Below the pieces are notes generated by a model. The model saw only the letters and a list, made by a program, of their open reading frames with translations. It was not told the origin of the DNA and did no database searches. DNA of 64,000 bases from UBA1181 sp963654355 (GTDB lineage Bacteria; Bacteroidota; Bacteroidia; Bacteroidales; Paludibacteraceae): the NCBI GenBank assembly GCA_963654355.1, contig CAVKBM010000002.1, positions 62,001 through 126,000 on the forward strand. The letters run 5' to 3'. A program made the translations under genes and the position numbers. Position 1 is the stretch's first letter; each line of letters starts with the position of its first letter. Positions 33,968 through 43,107 of this stretch are shown piece by piece.

Positions 33968-35275
33968 ATGAACGATATAATATCCAATTTTCCATACAAT
34001 ATTCAAAACCACAACATTTATAAACAACCACGAGGGGTACAGCCTCTGCACCTTCTAAGCCTCTTTTCTGGCTGTGGTGGTATGGACCTCGGCTTTGAAG
34101 GACAATTTATCGCCCATCGCAAATCATTTGCAGAGGGTAATCCGTTAGTAGACCATCAAATGAACGAGGAGTGGGTGATGCTGAAGCGAAATCGTTTTGA
34201 AACCGTTTTTGCCAATGATATTTTGGATGAGGCACAGGTGGCTTGGACTAACTACATGCGTCGATTCGGCTACGAAGAGAGCCGATTTCACAAAACAAGT
34301 ATTGTAGAACTCGTGAAACTGCACAATAGCGGTGTTGAGGTTTTCCCCAAAAACATTGATGTTGTGGTAGGCGGATTTCCCTGTCAGGATTTCAGTGTGG
34401 CAGGCAAACGAAAAGGCTTCAATTCGGACAAAGACGATTATGGGAAGAAACGAGAAAGCGACGAGCCATCGGAAGAGACACGCGGAAAACTCTACTTTTG
34501 GATGAAGCAGGTAATTGACATTGTGAGACCCAAGATCTTTGTGGCTGAAAACGTCAAAGGATTAGTCAACCTTGGAGATGTGAAAGACATTATCCAGAAA
34601 GACTTTGCCAGCGCCGATGGGAATGGCTATATTGTGTTACCACCACAAGTCTTACACGCAGGCGATTTCGGCGTTCCCGAAAGCAGAGAACGTGTGATTT
34701 TTATCGGCATCAGAAGGGAGGCATTAACCGAAGAAGCTCTGAAAGCACTACAAAACGAGGTTATTCCTGAAGAATTCAATCCCTACCCGAAGCCTACGCA
34801 TAGCGCAACAAATAAGGACTCTAAACTTCTGCCCATTGTTACGACAAAAGATATATTGTCAGGATTAGAAGAGCCAAATGAGACAACGGACGAATCACAA
34901 CGAACCTTCTCCAAAGCAAAATTTATGGGAAAAGGGCAAGGGCAGACAGAGATAAAATGGGATGGATTAGGCCCAACAATACGTTCGGAACACCACGGCA
35001 ACATAGAATTTCGTCGTCTCTCAGCCGAACATGGGGGCAAACACGCTGAAGAATTAAGCTTAGGTTTGCCTGAACGGCGACTGACTCCTCGCGAGTGTGC
35101 TCTTATTCAAACCTTTCCACCCGATTACGAGTTCGTTATGAAGAGTGAAAAGGAGAAAAGCTATCGCCTCAGTGCCTCCGCAGCATACAAAGTGATTGGC
35201 AACGCCGTTCCACCAGTGCTGGCGTTTCATATTGCGAATCGATTAGAGTCTGTATGGGTAAAATACTTTGGATAA
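33968..35275 (+). CDS. Solitary DNA (cytosine-5) methyltransferase
   Basis: This 435-aa C5-methyltransferase has the standard motif order. Motif I FSGCGGMDLGFEG is at about 33-45. The catalytic PCQ loop (Cys139) lies in GGFPCQDFSVAG, ENVKGL is motif VI, and RERVIFIG is motif VIII. A variable target-recognition region (about 260-385) precedes the C-terminal motif with GNAVPPVLA. All catalytic residues are present. No restriction endonuclease or very-short-patch repair gene is next to it, so it is an orphan here. It has its own promoter box and a strong terminator, and could be a decayed restriction system or an anti-restriction or regulatory methylase. Confidence 0.93.
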   Translation: MNDIISNFPYNIQNHNIYKQPRGVQPLHLLSLFSGCGGMDLGFEGQFIAHRKSFAEGNPLVDHQMNEEWVMLKRNRFETVFANDILDEAQVAWTNYMRRFGYEESRFHKTSIVELVKLHNSGVEVFPKNIDVVVGGFPCQDFSVAGKRKGFNSDKDDYGKKRESDEPSEETRGKLYFWMKQVIDIVRPKIFVAENVKGLVNLGDVKDIIQKDFASADGNGYIVLPPQVLHAGDFGVPESRERVIFIGIRREALTEEALKALQNEVIPEEFNPYPKPTHSATNKDSKLLPIVTTKDILSGLEEPNETTDESQRTFSKAKFMGKGQGQTEIKWDGLGPTIRSEHHGNIEFRRLSAEHGGKHAEELSLGLPERRLTPRECALIQTFPPDYEFVMKSEKEKSYRLSASAAYKVIGNAVPPVLAFHIANRLESVWVKYFG

Positions 35276-35281
35276 TCCACT

Positions 35282-35318
35282 AAAAACCGCTATGGCACCA
35301 AGTTCCATAGCGGTTTTT
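35282..35318 (+). terminator. Rho-independent terminator after the C5-methyltransferase
   Basis: A perfect 14-bp stem (AAAAACCGCTATGG at 35282-35295 and CCATAGCGGTTTTT at 35305-35318) with a 9-base loop and T-run lies 6 bases after the stop. It may also act for the minus-strand gene at 35355. Confidence 0.88.
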
Positions 35319-35354
35319 TCTGTCAAAAGGACAAAAAATCCTTTGAAATTCTGC

Positions 35355-35600
35355 TTATTTCTTAATCAAAGAAAGAACAAACAATAGGATTACGGCTCCT
35401 AATGCTGAAGTAATGATTTCTCCTACATACGGAACTGGAATAGCTTTGCTTAAAGTATCGCCTAACAACCAACCACCAATCACTCCACCGACAATACCAA
35501 TCAAGAGGTTAATCAACAATCCATGACTTGCACCTGAAAAGAGCTTGCTACCCAAAAATCCGGCAACTGCTCCGATAATCAAATAGATGATTATACTCAT
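35355..35600 (-). CDS. GlsB/YeaQ/YmgE-family small membrane protein
   Basis: This 81-aa protein has three hydrophobic helices and the glycine-rich pattern IGAVAGFLGSKLFSG...GIVGGVIGGWLLG of the transglycosylase-associated/GlsB family. These small inner-membrane proteins are linked to envelope stress responses; no reaction is known. It lies 50 bases downstream of proA on the same strand and could be read through from it, or be expressed alone. Confidence 0.85.
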   Translation of the reverse strand: MSIIIYLIIGAVAGFLGSKLFSGASHGLLINLLIGIVGGVIGGWLLGDTLSKAIPVPYVGEIITSALGAVILLFVLSLIKK

Positions 35601-35650
35601 AATCTTGTTTAATTTAAATTAGTATTTTGCTTTACATTATTTCTTCAGAT

Positions 35651-36898
35651 TCATCCACGAACCTGTCCATTCCCCTCAATAATCCACTTATAGGTCGTGA
35701 GTTCTTCCAAACCCATTGGTCCCCTCGCATGCATCTTCTGCGTCGATATGCCAATTTCTGCTCCCAAACCAAACTGCGCTCCGTCCGTCCACGCAGTCGA
35801 CGTGTTAGCGTACACACACGCCGCATCCACCAACTGATAGAACAACGCAATGTTCTTCTCATCTTTGCTGATGATCGCCTCGCTATGCTTTGAGCCATAC
35901 TTGGCGATATGCGCCAATGCCTCGTCAATATTCGCCACTGTTCGAATAGACATCTTCAACGATAAAAACTCCAACCCAAAATGATCCGCCTTGGCATGTT
36001 GCAACAATTCAGCTGGATATTTACCATCCAATGCCTTATACGACCTCTCATCGGCATAAATAACAACTTTTTTTGTTTGCAATGGTTCACAAATCTGTGC
36101 CAATTTAGGCAACTGTTTTTCGTGAATCAACACCGTATCCAACGTGTTGCAAACACTTGGCCTACGCGTCTTTCCATTAAAAATCGCATCCGATGCAATT
36201 TTCAAATCTGCCGTCTCATCAACAAAAGTATGGCAGACACCCGCCCCCGTCTCAATGACAGGCACCTTGGCATGCTCATGCACAAAATTAATCAACCCAG
36301 AACTTCCCCTCGGGATGATCAAGTCAACATAACCAACGGCATCTAACAACTCCCCTGTAGCCTCTCTACCCGCAGGAAGCAGGGCTACCACATTCTCATC
36401 CACTCCATGTCTCCTCAACACAGAATGTATCACATTAACAATAGCCACGTTCGAAGCGTACGCATCCGTTCCCCCTTTTAAAACACAGGCATTGCCCGAT
36501 TTCAAACAAATAGAAAAAACATCAAAACTTACGTTCGGACGTGCCTCATATATCACTCCTATGACTCCAAACGGAACACTCACACGTTTGATTTTCAAAC
36601 CATTAGGACGAACTGTCTCCCTCAATGTCTTTCCTAACGGAGATGGCAAGCCCACCACATTACGAATATCGGACGCAATACCTGCAATCCTCTCTTTCGT
36701 CAATTGCAAACGATCGTACATAGAATTAGCTGGATCCATCTTGTCCAAATCTTTTTGATTCTCAGCCAAGATATACTCCGTCTGATTCTCTGCTTCGTCC
36801 GCAACATCTAATAACACCGCATTTATCTGCTTGTCTGTCAGACGACCCAATGTCTTTGAGGCGGCACAAACCTGCTCAAAAATTCCGCTTATAGCCAT
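35651..36898 (-). CDS. proA: Glutamate-5-semialdehyde dehydrogenase (gamma-glutamyl phosphate reductase)
   Basis: This 415-aa NADPH-dependent enzyme reduces gamma-glutamyl phosphate to glutamate 5-semialdehyde, the second step of proline synthesis. It is an aldehyde-dehydrogenase-fold protein with VPFGVIGVIYEARPN (about 109-123), LLPAGREATGELL, the IPRGSSGLINFV segment and the catalytic cysteine in RRPSVCNTLDT (about 262). Length is normal. It starts 27 bases after the proB stop and is last in the proC-synthetase-proB-proA series. Confidence 0.96.
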   Translation of the reverse strand: MAISGIFEQVCAASKTLGRLTDKQINAVLLDVADEAENQTEYILAENQKDLDKMDPANSMYDRLQLTKERIAGIASDIRNVVGLPSPLGKTLRETVRPNGLKIKRVSVPFGVIGVIYEARPNVSFDVFSICLKSGNACVLKGGTDAYASNVAIVNVIHSVLRRHGVDENVVALLPAGREATGELLDAVGYVDLIIPRGSSGLINFVHEHAKVPVIETGAGVCHTFVDETADLKIASDAIFNGKTRRPSVCNTLDTVLIHEKQLPKLAQICEPLQTKKVVIYADERSYKALDGKYPAELLQHAKADHFGLEFLSLKMSIRTVANIDEALAHIAKYGSKHSEAIISKDEKNIALFYQLVDAACVYANTSTAWTDGAQFGLGAEIGISTQKMHARGPMGLEELTTYKWIIEGNGQVRG

Positions 36899-36925
36899 AT
36901 AGTTTAAGTTACAAATACAATAAAA

Positions 36926-37996
36926 TCAGAATAGGTAGAGGTAATCGTAATGAACAATCGGACGTTTTCCTTTCTGTCCGATATTCTTCTTCGCCAACGT
37001 ACTTGAATACTGCGCCTGACCTACACCCAACTGGTTTCCATCTTCGTCCATGACCTTTACAATATCTCCCTTCTCGAAATTGCCTTCTATCCGCACAACA
37101 CCGACCGGCAAGATAGAAACGGCTTTCTCCTCCTCAAACACTTTCTTCAAGCATCCGTTGACAACGACCTCGCCCTTGGCAAATCCGTCACTATGGACAA
37201 TCCACTTCTTCACGCTCGTTGTTGGCTTGTCGGATGGCAGAAAACGTGTGCAAACCACATCCTCGTCATGGAGTAGATGTATAAGTATGTCATCTTTTTT
37301 CCCATTAGCGATAACCACCTCTATGCCCTCATCGGCAACCTTGCTCGCTATATTCGTCTTCGTCTGCATTCCGCCACGACCGAACGACGACTTTGAAATC
37401 TGAATATACGAGGAAAGGTCTCTCTTACCAGGGAAAACCTCTCGAATGACCTCAACGCCAGGTTCGCCAGGTTTTCCATTGAAGATCCCGTCGATATTGC
37501 TCAGAATAATAAGTTTTTCCGCCCCCATCATCGTGGCAATCATTCCCGACAACTCGTCATTATCCGTGAACATCAATTCCGTTACTGAAATGGTGTCATT
37601 CTCGTTAATGATAGGGACAACTCCATGCTCAAGCATAACCGAAAGACAGTTCCGTTGATTGAGATAGTGCATCCTCGTGCCAAGACTCTCTTTCGTAGTG
37701 AGCACTTGACCACAAAGTAGACCTTTCTCCTCAAAACACTCACGATAGATGCTGATGAGTTTAGCCTGTCCGATAGAAGAGAAGAGTTGACGAGCGGAGA
37801 CGACATCCAACTTATTGTCTTTAATCAAAGATCGCCCCGCCGCAATGGAACCAGAGGAAATCAAAATGATCTCATACCCCTCACTATGAAGCTGAGCCAC
37901 CTGCGCGACCAACTGTTGGATGCGTTCCAAATCAACGCCGCCAACAACAGCCGCCAACACGTTGCTGCCTATCTTCACTGCAACTCTTTTTTTCAT
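36926..37996 (-). CDS. proB: Glutamate 5-kinase with PUA domain
   Basis: This 356-aa enzyme phosphorylates glutamate to gamma-glutamyl phosphate, the first and feedback-controlled step of proline synthesis. It has an amino-acid-kinase domain (about 1-250) with KIGSNVL near the N-terminus, LISSGSIAAG and INENDTIS. A C-terminal PUA domain (about 270-350) is marked by KGEVVVNGCL and LPVGVVRIEGNFEKGD. It sits upstream of proA with a 27-base gap. Confidence 0.95.
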   Translation of the reverse strand: MKKRVAVKIGSNVLAAVVGGVDLERIQQLVAQVAQLHSEGYEIILISSGSIAAGRSLIKDNKLDVVSARQLFSSIGQAKLISIYRECFEEKGLLCGQVLTTKESLGTRMHYLNQRNCLSVMLEHGVVPIINENDTISVTELMFTDNDELSGMIATMMGAEKLIILSNIDGIFNGKPGEPGVEVIREVFPGKRDLSSYIQISKSSFGRGGMQTKTNIASKVADEGIEVVIANGKKDDILIHLLHDEDVVCTRFLPSDKPTTSVKKWIVHSDGFAKGEVVVNGCLKKVFEEEKAVSILPVGVVRIEGNFEKGDIVKVMDEDGNQLGVGQAQYSSTLAKKNIGQKGKRPIVHYDYLYLF

Positions 37997-38038
37997 TCCT
38001 TAAAGATAATTTTTTTCGATTAAAGACAGAACATCATT

Positions 38039-39688
38039 TTACTTTTTATCACCACGAAGTTCCGTTCTTTTAATTTTACCACTGATTGTCTTAGGTAATT
38101 CATCGACGAACTCTACGACACGAGGATATTTGTATGGAGCAGTTGTACGTTTCACATGGTTTTGAATCTCCTTAACCAAGTCGTCGCCTGCTTTGTCTTT
38201 ATATTCTTTAGCCAAAACAATGGTCGCCTTGATGATTTGTCCGCGAACCTCATCCGGCACTCCTGTGATAGCACACTCAACAACTGCTGGGTGCTTCATC
38301 AACGCACTTTCAACTTCGAAAGGACCGATACGGTAACCCGAACTCTTGATTACATCATCCGTACGACCGACGAACCAGAAATAGCCATCTTCGTCTCTCC
38401 AAGCGACATCTCCAGTGTGGTAGATATTGTCTTTGAATATCTCTTCAGTCAACTTAGGATTACGATAGTATTCTTTGAATAATCCAACAGGTCTCCACCT
38501 ATCCAAACGAATAACGATCTCGCCTTGAGTGCCTGTAGGAACGCTCTTTCCTTCCGAGTCGACCAGATCAATGTCGTATGCAGGATTTGGCAAACCTGTC
38601 GAACCTGGCTTTGGTTTTACCCAAGGGAAGGTTGCCAAAAGGACTGACGTCTCAGTCTGACCGAATCCCTCCATCAACTTCAGACCCGTCTCTTCATAGA
38701 ATTTTTCAAACACAGAAGGGTTCAACGGCTCTCCCGCAATCGTACAATGCTTCAATGACGAAAGGTCGTATTTTTTCAAATCCTCACGAATCATGAAACG
38801 AAAGACCGTCGGAGGCGCACAGAAAGAGGTAATATGATATTTCTGAATGACCGCCAACATATCGGCAGCACTAAATTTCACATGGTCGTATACAAAGATG
38901 GTAGCACCTGCAATCCACTGACCATATATCTTACCCCAAGCACACTTTGCCCACCCCGTGTCTGCGACTGTCAAGTGTAGGCTATCCTCATCAAGGTTGT
39001 GCCAATATTTACCCGTAGCAATATGACCAAGCGGATAAGAATAAGAGTGAGCGACCATCTTAGGTTCACCCGTTGTTCCTGAAGTGAAATACATCAACAT
39101 GATGTCGTCAACCTCATTGCGTTTAGGAGCGACAAAAGGAGCAGCGTTTTCGCATCCTTTATGGAAATCAATCCAATCTTCTGGAATGATGGAGCCTACA
39201 GAGATGCAATATTTAAGAGTCGGAGACTCTGCACGAGAGTCGTTGATATGATCCAAGATTATCTGTTCTCCATCCGCAACGATAGCCTTAATGCTTGCGG
39301 CATTAGTCCTGTAGACAATGTCGTCCTTTGTGAGAAGATGGGTCGCAGGAATAGCAATAGCACCAATCTTGTGAAGAGCGAGAGTGGAAATCCAAAACTC
39401 ATAGCGTCTTTTTAGAATCAACATCACCATATCCCCCTTCTCAATGCCGAGCGACAAGAAGAATGATGCGGCCTTGTCTGTTTCCCTTTTGATATCAGCG
39501 AAAGTGAAATCAATACGATCCCCCTTATCGTTCGTCCAAAGGAGGGCTACCTTATTCGGTTTTTGAGCTGCCCATTCGTCCATCACATCGTATGCGAAAT
39601 TGAAATGATCTGGGACAATTACCTTATAGTTTTGTTTGAAATCCTCGTACGAATCGAACTGAGTTTTCTTAAGAAATTTCTCTAACAT
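38039..39688 (-). CDS. AMP-forming acyl-CoA synthetase (acetyl/medium-chain type)
   Basis: This 549-aa ATP-dependent ligase activates a carboxylic acid to an acyl-CoA through an acyl-AMP intermediate. The ANL-superfamily motifs are clear: the P-loop YFTSGTTGEPKMVAHS (about 190), GFGQTETSV, the adenylate motif YHTGDVAWRDEDGYFWFVGR with the hinge aspartate, and the C-terminal catalytic lysine in PKTISGKIKR. Overall it resembles medium-chain/propionate-type synthetases more than Acs, but the acid is not defined. It lies between proC and proB on the same strand with gaps of 72 and 42 bases, an unusual partner for proline genes. Confidence 0.88.
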   Translation of the reverse strand: MLEKFLKKTQFDSYEDFKQNYKVIVPDHFNFAYDVMDEWAAQKPNKVALLWTNDKGDRIDFTFADIKRETDKAASFFLSLGIEKGDMVMLILKRRYEFWISTLALHKIGAIAIPATHLLTKDDIVYRTNAASIKAIVADGEQIILDHINDSRAESPTLKYCISVGSIIPEDWIDFHKGCENAAPFVAPKRNEVDDIMLMYFTSGTTGEPKMVAHSYSYPLGHIATGKYWHNLDEDSLHLTVADTGWAKCAWGKIYGQWIAGATIFVYDHVKFSAADMLAVIQKYHITSFCAPPTVFRFMIREDLKKYDLSSLKHCTIAGEPLNPSVFEKFYEETGLKLMEGFGQTETSVLLATFPWVKPKPGSTGLPNPAYDIDLVDSEGKSVPTGTQGEIVIRLDRWRPVGLFKEYYRNPKLTEEIFKDNIYHTGDVAWRDEDGYFWFVGRTDDVIKSSGYRIGPFEVESALMKHPAVVECAITGVPDEVRGQIIKATIVLAKEYKDKAGDDLVKEIQNHVKRTTAPYKYPRVVEFVDELPKTISGKIKRTELRGDKK

Positions 39689-39760
39689 TATATTTTCGTT
39701 TTCTACGTTAGTATATCAGGAAATATCACTTTTTCTACAACGATAAAAATATTCAAATAT

Positions 39761-40540
39761 TTAGCAAGGATTGGCTTTAATTCCTTGTATAACCGCATTA
39801 GTGAATCCGTTCTTCTCCATTTCATTAAGTCCTTTGATAGTCCAGCCTCCAGGCGTCGTCACCTTGTCTATTTCGGCTTCCGCATTCGACTTGTTCTTGA
39901 GAATCAATTCTGCGGCTCCGATCATAGTTTGGGCAATCACTTCTTGAGCGATGTCTGGACGAACACCTAACTCAACGGCACCCTCGGTAGCCGCACGCAA
40001 GTAACGTAATGCATAAGCGATACCACAAGAAGAAACATTTGTGAACGCCCCCATCTGCTTTTCTGGGACAATGATGGCACGACCCAATTTGTTGAAGAGA
40101 GAGAGGACAAAATTCTCCTGCTCCTTGCTAACACCTAACGAACTGACAAAGTTCATACCTGCGAGCAAAGCTACCGCAGTGTTAGGTAACACACGGAAGA
40201 GAGGATGACCATCGCCCACGAGTTCGGCAATATGCTTCAGCTCCACACCTGCCGCAATCGAAATGATAGTCTGCCCCTGTGTCAAAACTGGTTTGATGCC
40301 GTTGATGACAACATCGACCAACCACGGTTTCACAGCAATCACGATATAATCAGCACCCTTGACAACCTCTTGATTATCAGTGCTAACTAAGATATTTTTA
40401 CTTATTTTAGAGATGCCTTTCAGCGTATTTTCACTTGCGTCAGCCACAGCCAACTCTTCGGCTTTGCACGCTCTTGAAGAAAATAAACCTTTCACTAATG
40501 CGCCACCCATATTGCCAGCGCCGATAAATGCTATCTTCAT
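39761..40540 (-). CDS. proC: Pyrroline-5-carboxylate reductase
   Basis: This 259-aa NAD(P)H-dependent enzyme makes proline from pyrroline-5-carboxylate, the last step of the pathway. It begins MKIAFIGAGNMGGALVKG, a Rossmann dinucleotide-binding motif, and ends with the helical dimerisation domain containing VTTPGGWTIKGLNEMEKNGF. The start at 40538-40540 is chosen because the promoter box at 40568-40575 overlaps a longer in-frame ATG. It is first in the proline cluster. Confidence 0.95.
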   Translation of the reverse strand: MKIAFIGAGNMGGALVKGLFSSRACKAEELAVADASENTLKGISKISKNILVSTDNQEVVKGADYIVIAVKPWLVDVVINGIKPVLTQGQTIISIAAGVELKHIAELVGDGHPLFRVLPNTAVALLAGMNFVSSLGVSKEQENFVLSLFNKLGRAIIVPEKQMGAFTNVSSCGIAYALRYLRAATEGAVELGVRPDIAQEVIAQTMIGAAELILKNKSNAEAEIDKVTTPGGWTIKGLNEMEKNGFTNAVIQGIKANPC

Positions 40541-40567
40541 AAAAACGATATTTTTAATTCGACGACG

Positions 40568-40575
40568 CAAAGTTA
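40568..40575 (-). promoter_or_regulatory. -7 box (TAACTTTG, minus strand) for the proline cluster
   Basis: Plus-strand CAAAGTTA reads TAACTTTG on the minus strand. Transcription would begin near 40561, about 20 bases before the proC start. Confidence 0.6.
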
Positions 40576-40786
40576 GATTTTATTCTTTTTGAAAAATTAA
40601 CATTACAAGGATTTTTTTTCTCTTTTTGTCGTTGGAGTTGATTTAATTTTTTATTATTGCACATTCATTGTGAATATGCGCAAAGAAAACGGCTGCCACG
40701 AATACTCTTTAGAATATTTCACCTAAATAAAATAAAGCTCCTTTTGTTTTCTCACAATCTATCGGTGAACGAAACTCCTTTTGCTG

Positions 40787-40794
40787 TATTTTTG
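40787..40794 (+). promoter_or_regulatory. -7 box (TATTTTTG) for the HelD-like gene
   Basis: TATTTTTG fits TAnnTTTG and lies 34 bases before the ATG at 40829. Confidence 0.55.
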
Positions 40795-40828
40795 CCCCAC
40801 GAAATTTTGAGAAAGGAAGCACAAAAAT

Positions 40829-42889
40829 ATGGCTATTTTCAACCCCACAGAACAAGATGAAGTCTCTTATATGAAGAGCGTCATCAAACGATTGGAAAAA
40901 ATCATCACCCAATTGGATGAGGTGATTCTCAACAACGACAAAGACCTTCGCGAATATAAGAATTTCCTTTGGGAGAATCAGTCGGAACTCGACCGCGCCG
41001 AGAAAAGCGCCGTACGTCACAATGTTACGCAAGCGGTTATGTCAAGTGAGGCTATCGTGGAAAAGAAGAAACGAATACGCAAGATGATTGAAATTCCCTA
41101 TTTTGGTCGTATAGACTTTCAATCAGACAAAGCACTGGAACCTCTACCTCTCTACATCGGAATCCACTCTTTTTACGACAACGAGAAGAACGAGAATGTC
41201 ATTCACGACTGGCGCGCCCCTATCTCAACTATGTTCTACGACTTTGAGACGGGGTCTGCCCACTACGAAGCACCTCAAGGTATTGAAAGTGGCAATATTT
41301 TGCTGAAAAGGCAATATAGAATACGACGTTCAGTCATGGAGTTTATGCTTGAGAGTTCCGTCAATATTCAAGATGATATTCTTCAGAAGGAACTAAGTAG
41401 CACATCCGACGAACGCATGAAGAACATCGTCGCCACCATCCAACGAGAGCAAAATCAGATTATCCGTAACGAGGAGGCTAAAACACTTATCATACAAGGT
41501 GTTGCAGGTTCTGGAAAGACATCTATCGCCTTGCATCGCGTCGCCTATCTACTCTATCGCCACAAAGGAGAAATCACCTCCAAAGATATTTTGATTATCT
41601 CACCTAACAAGGTGTTTGCCGACTATATCTCCAACGTCCTACCAGAGTTAGGGGAGGAGACCATTAAAGAGTGCGGATTCGAAGAACTAATGGCAAAACA
41701 ATTAGGCGAGAAAGTTGCTTTCCAAAATTTCTTTGAACAAGTTACAGAGGTGATTGAGAATAACGACAAGGAATATATTGAACGTATCCGTTTCAAGTCG
41801 TCTGTTGAATTTATCGATCTAATGGATAAATTCATACTGCATGTGGAAAACTCGCTTTTTGAGGCAACAGACTTGAAGTTAGGAAGGATTCCTGTTCCCA
41901 AAGAGTATCTTGAAGAACGATTCAAATCCTACCACCGTCTGCCATTGCGTTCCCGCTTCGATGCCATCGCCAAAGACGTAATCCGTGAGGCACAAATCAC
42001 TATGCCTAATATGGAAATCACTTCCACGGATAAAACGAAACTGAAAAATGAGATCAAAAAAATGTTCAAAGGCAACAATGACATGACGCTTTATCAATCG
42101 TTTTACGAGTGGATTGGTCGCCCAAAACTCTTCAAAAAAGCGAAAAACAGACGATTGGAGTATGCTGACGTTGCGCCACTTCTCTACCTCAAACTGAAGT
42201 TGGAAGGCATCAAAGAGAAATTCCCCGTCAAGCACCTATTGGTAGACGAGATGCAAGATTACACACCGATCCAATATAAAGTAATCTCATTGTTATTCCC
42301 TTGCAATAAAACAATTTTAGGAGACGCTCTTCAGTCGGTAAACCCTTATAGTTCAACAAATTATATGGATATACAACGAGTGTTGCACGGATCGGAAGTG
42401 ATGAAACTTTGCAAGAGTTACCGTTCATCCTACGAGATTACAGAATTTGCACAACATATCCGTAAAAGCGAAGACCTGCAAGCCGTTGAGCGCCATGGTG
42501 AAGCACCGACTGTGCAATGCTATGGCAATGAAACTGATGAAAACGAATTTCTCCACAAATATGTCAACGAGATAGAGATGACATCTCGTTCGCTCGGCAT
42601 CATCTGCAAGACGGAGAAAGAGGCAGAAGCCCTGCACGCATTGCTCTCGACACGCACAGACCAAGTGTGCTTGCTGTCAAGTGAAAGTGCCGCTTTCACC
42701 AACGGAATCATCGTTACCACCGTTCATACCGCCAAAGGACTGGAATTCGACGAGGTAATCATACCTCATTGCACCGAAAAAGAGTACAACAACGAAATGG
42801 ACCGTAGCCTCTTGTACATTGCCTGCACAAGAGCCATGCACAAATTGACAATTACAGGAAGTGGCAAACTAAGCGAGTTTGTGCTATAG
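40829..42889 (+). CDS. HelD-like superfamily 1 helicase
   Basis: This is a 686-aa UvrD/Rep-like ATPase with a long N-terminal helical arm (about 1-80), the HelD-specific segment VIHDWRAPISTMFYD (about 124-138) and the P-loop GVAGSGKTS (224-232). The Walker B region is LLVDEMQDYTPIQ, and the C-terminal helicase motifs TVHTAKGLEFDEVI and YIACTRA are also present. HelD proteins remove stalled RNA polymerase from DNA and are best known from Firmicutes and Actinobacteria; the arm-plus-WRAP pattern matches that family rather than plain UvrD. It is a single gene with its own promoter. A general DNA-repair helicase role is the alternative. Confidence 0.85.
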   Translation: MAIFNPTEQDEVSYMKSVIKRLEKIITQLDEVILNNDKDLREYKNFLWENQSELDRAEKSAVRHNVTQAVMSSEAIVEKKKRIRKMIEIPYFGRIDFQSDKALEPLPLYIGIHSFYDNEKNENVIHDWRAPISTMFYDFETGSAHYEAPQGIESGNILLKRQYRIRRSVMEFMLESSVNIQDDILQKELSSTSDERMKNIVATIQREQNQIIRNEEAKTLIIQGVAGSGKTSIALHRVAYLLYRHKGEITSKDILIISPNKVFADYISNVLPELGEETIKECGFEELMAKQLGEKVAFQNFFEQVTEVIENNDKEYIERIRFKSSVEFIDLMDKFILHVENSLFEATDLKLGRIPVPKEYLEERFKSYHRLPLRSRFDAIAKDVIREAQITMPNMEITSTDKTKLKNEIKKMFKGNNDMTLYQSFYEWIGRPKLFKKAKNRRLEYADVAPLLYLKLKLEGIKEKFPVKHLLVDEMQDYTPIQYKVISLLFPCNKTILGDALQSVNPYSSTNYMDIQRVLHGSEVMKLCKSYRSSYEITEFAQHIRKSEDLQAVERHGEAPTVQCYGNETDENEFLHKYVNEIEMTSRSLGIICKTEKEAEALHALLSTRTDQVCLLSSESAAFTNGIIVTTVHTAKGLEFDEVIIPHCTEKEYNNEMDRSLLYIACTRAMHKLTITGSGKLSEFVL

Positions 42890-43107
42890 TACTTATAAAT
42901 TTACTTTATTAAGGAGGAAATTCTCCAAACAAACGACATAGAATCAACAAAATAACCCAAATAATTGGAGCTTTACATACAAATACAAAATCTTAGCATC
43001 CTTATATTCTTCATTTTTAATATCATCTAATGCTAAAGAAATAATATGCTCCTCATCCACCCCACTGCTTACAAATGTTGGCGGAAAAGTGTAGATAGCA
43101 GTAGACT
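42890..43107. other. Spacer with an unlikely 50-codon minus-strand open stretch
   Basis: This 218-base AT-rich gap lies between convergent genes. On the minus strand a frame is open from the end of the NUDIX gene to TGA at 42944-42946. It contains the protein-like run SSGVDEEHIISLALDDIKNE but no start codon. It could be a gene remnant or chance. No terminator of good quality is seen for either neighbour. Confidence 0.4.
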
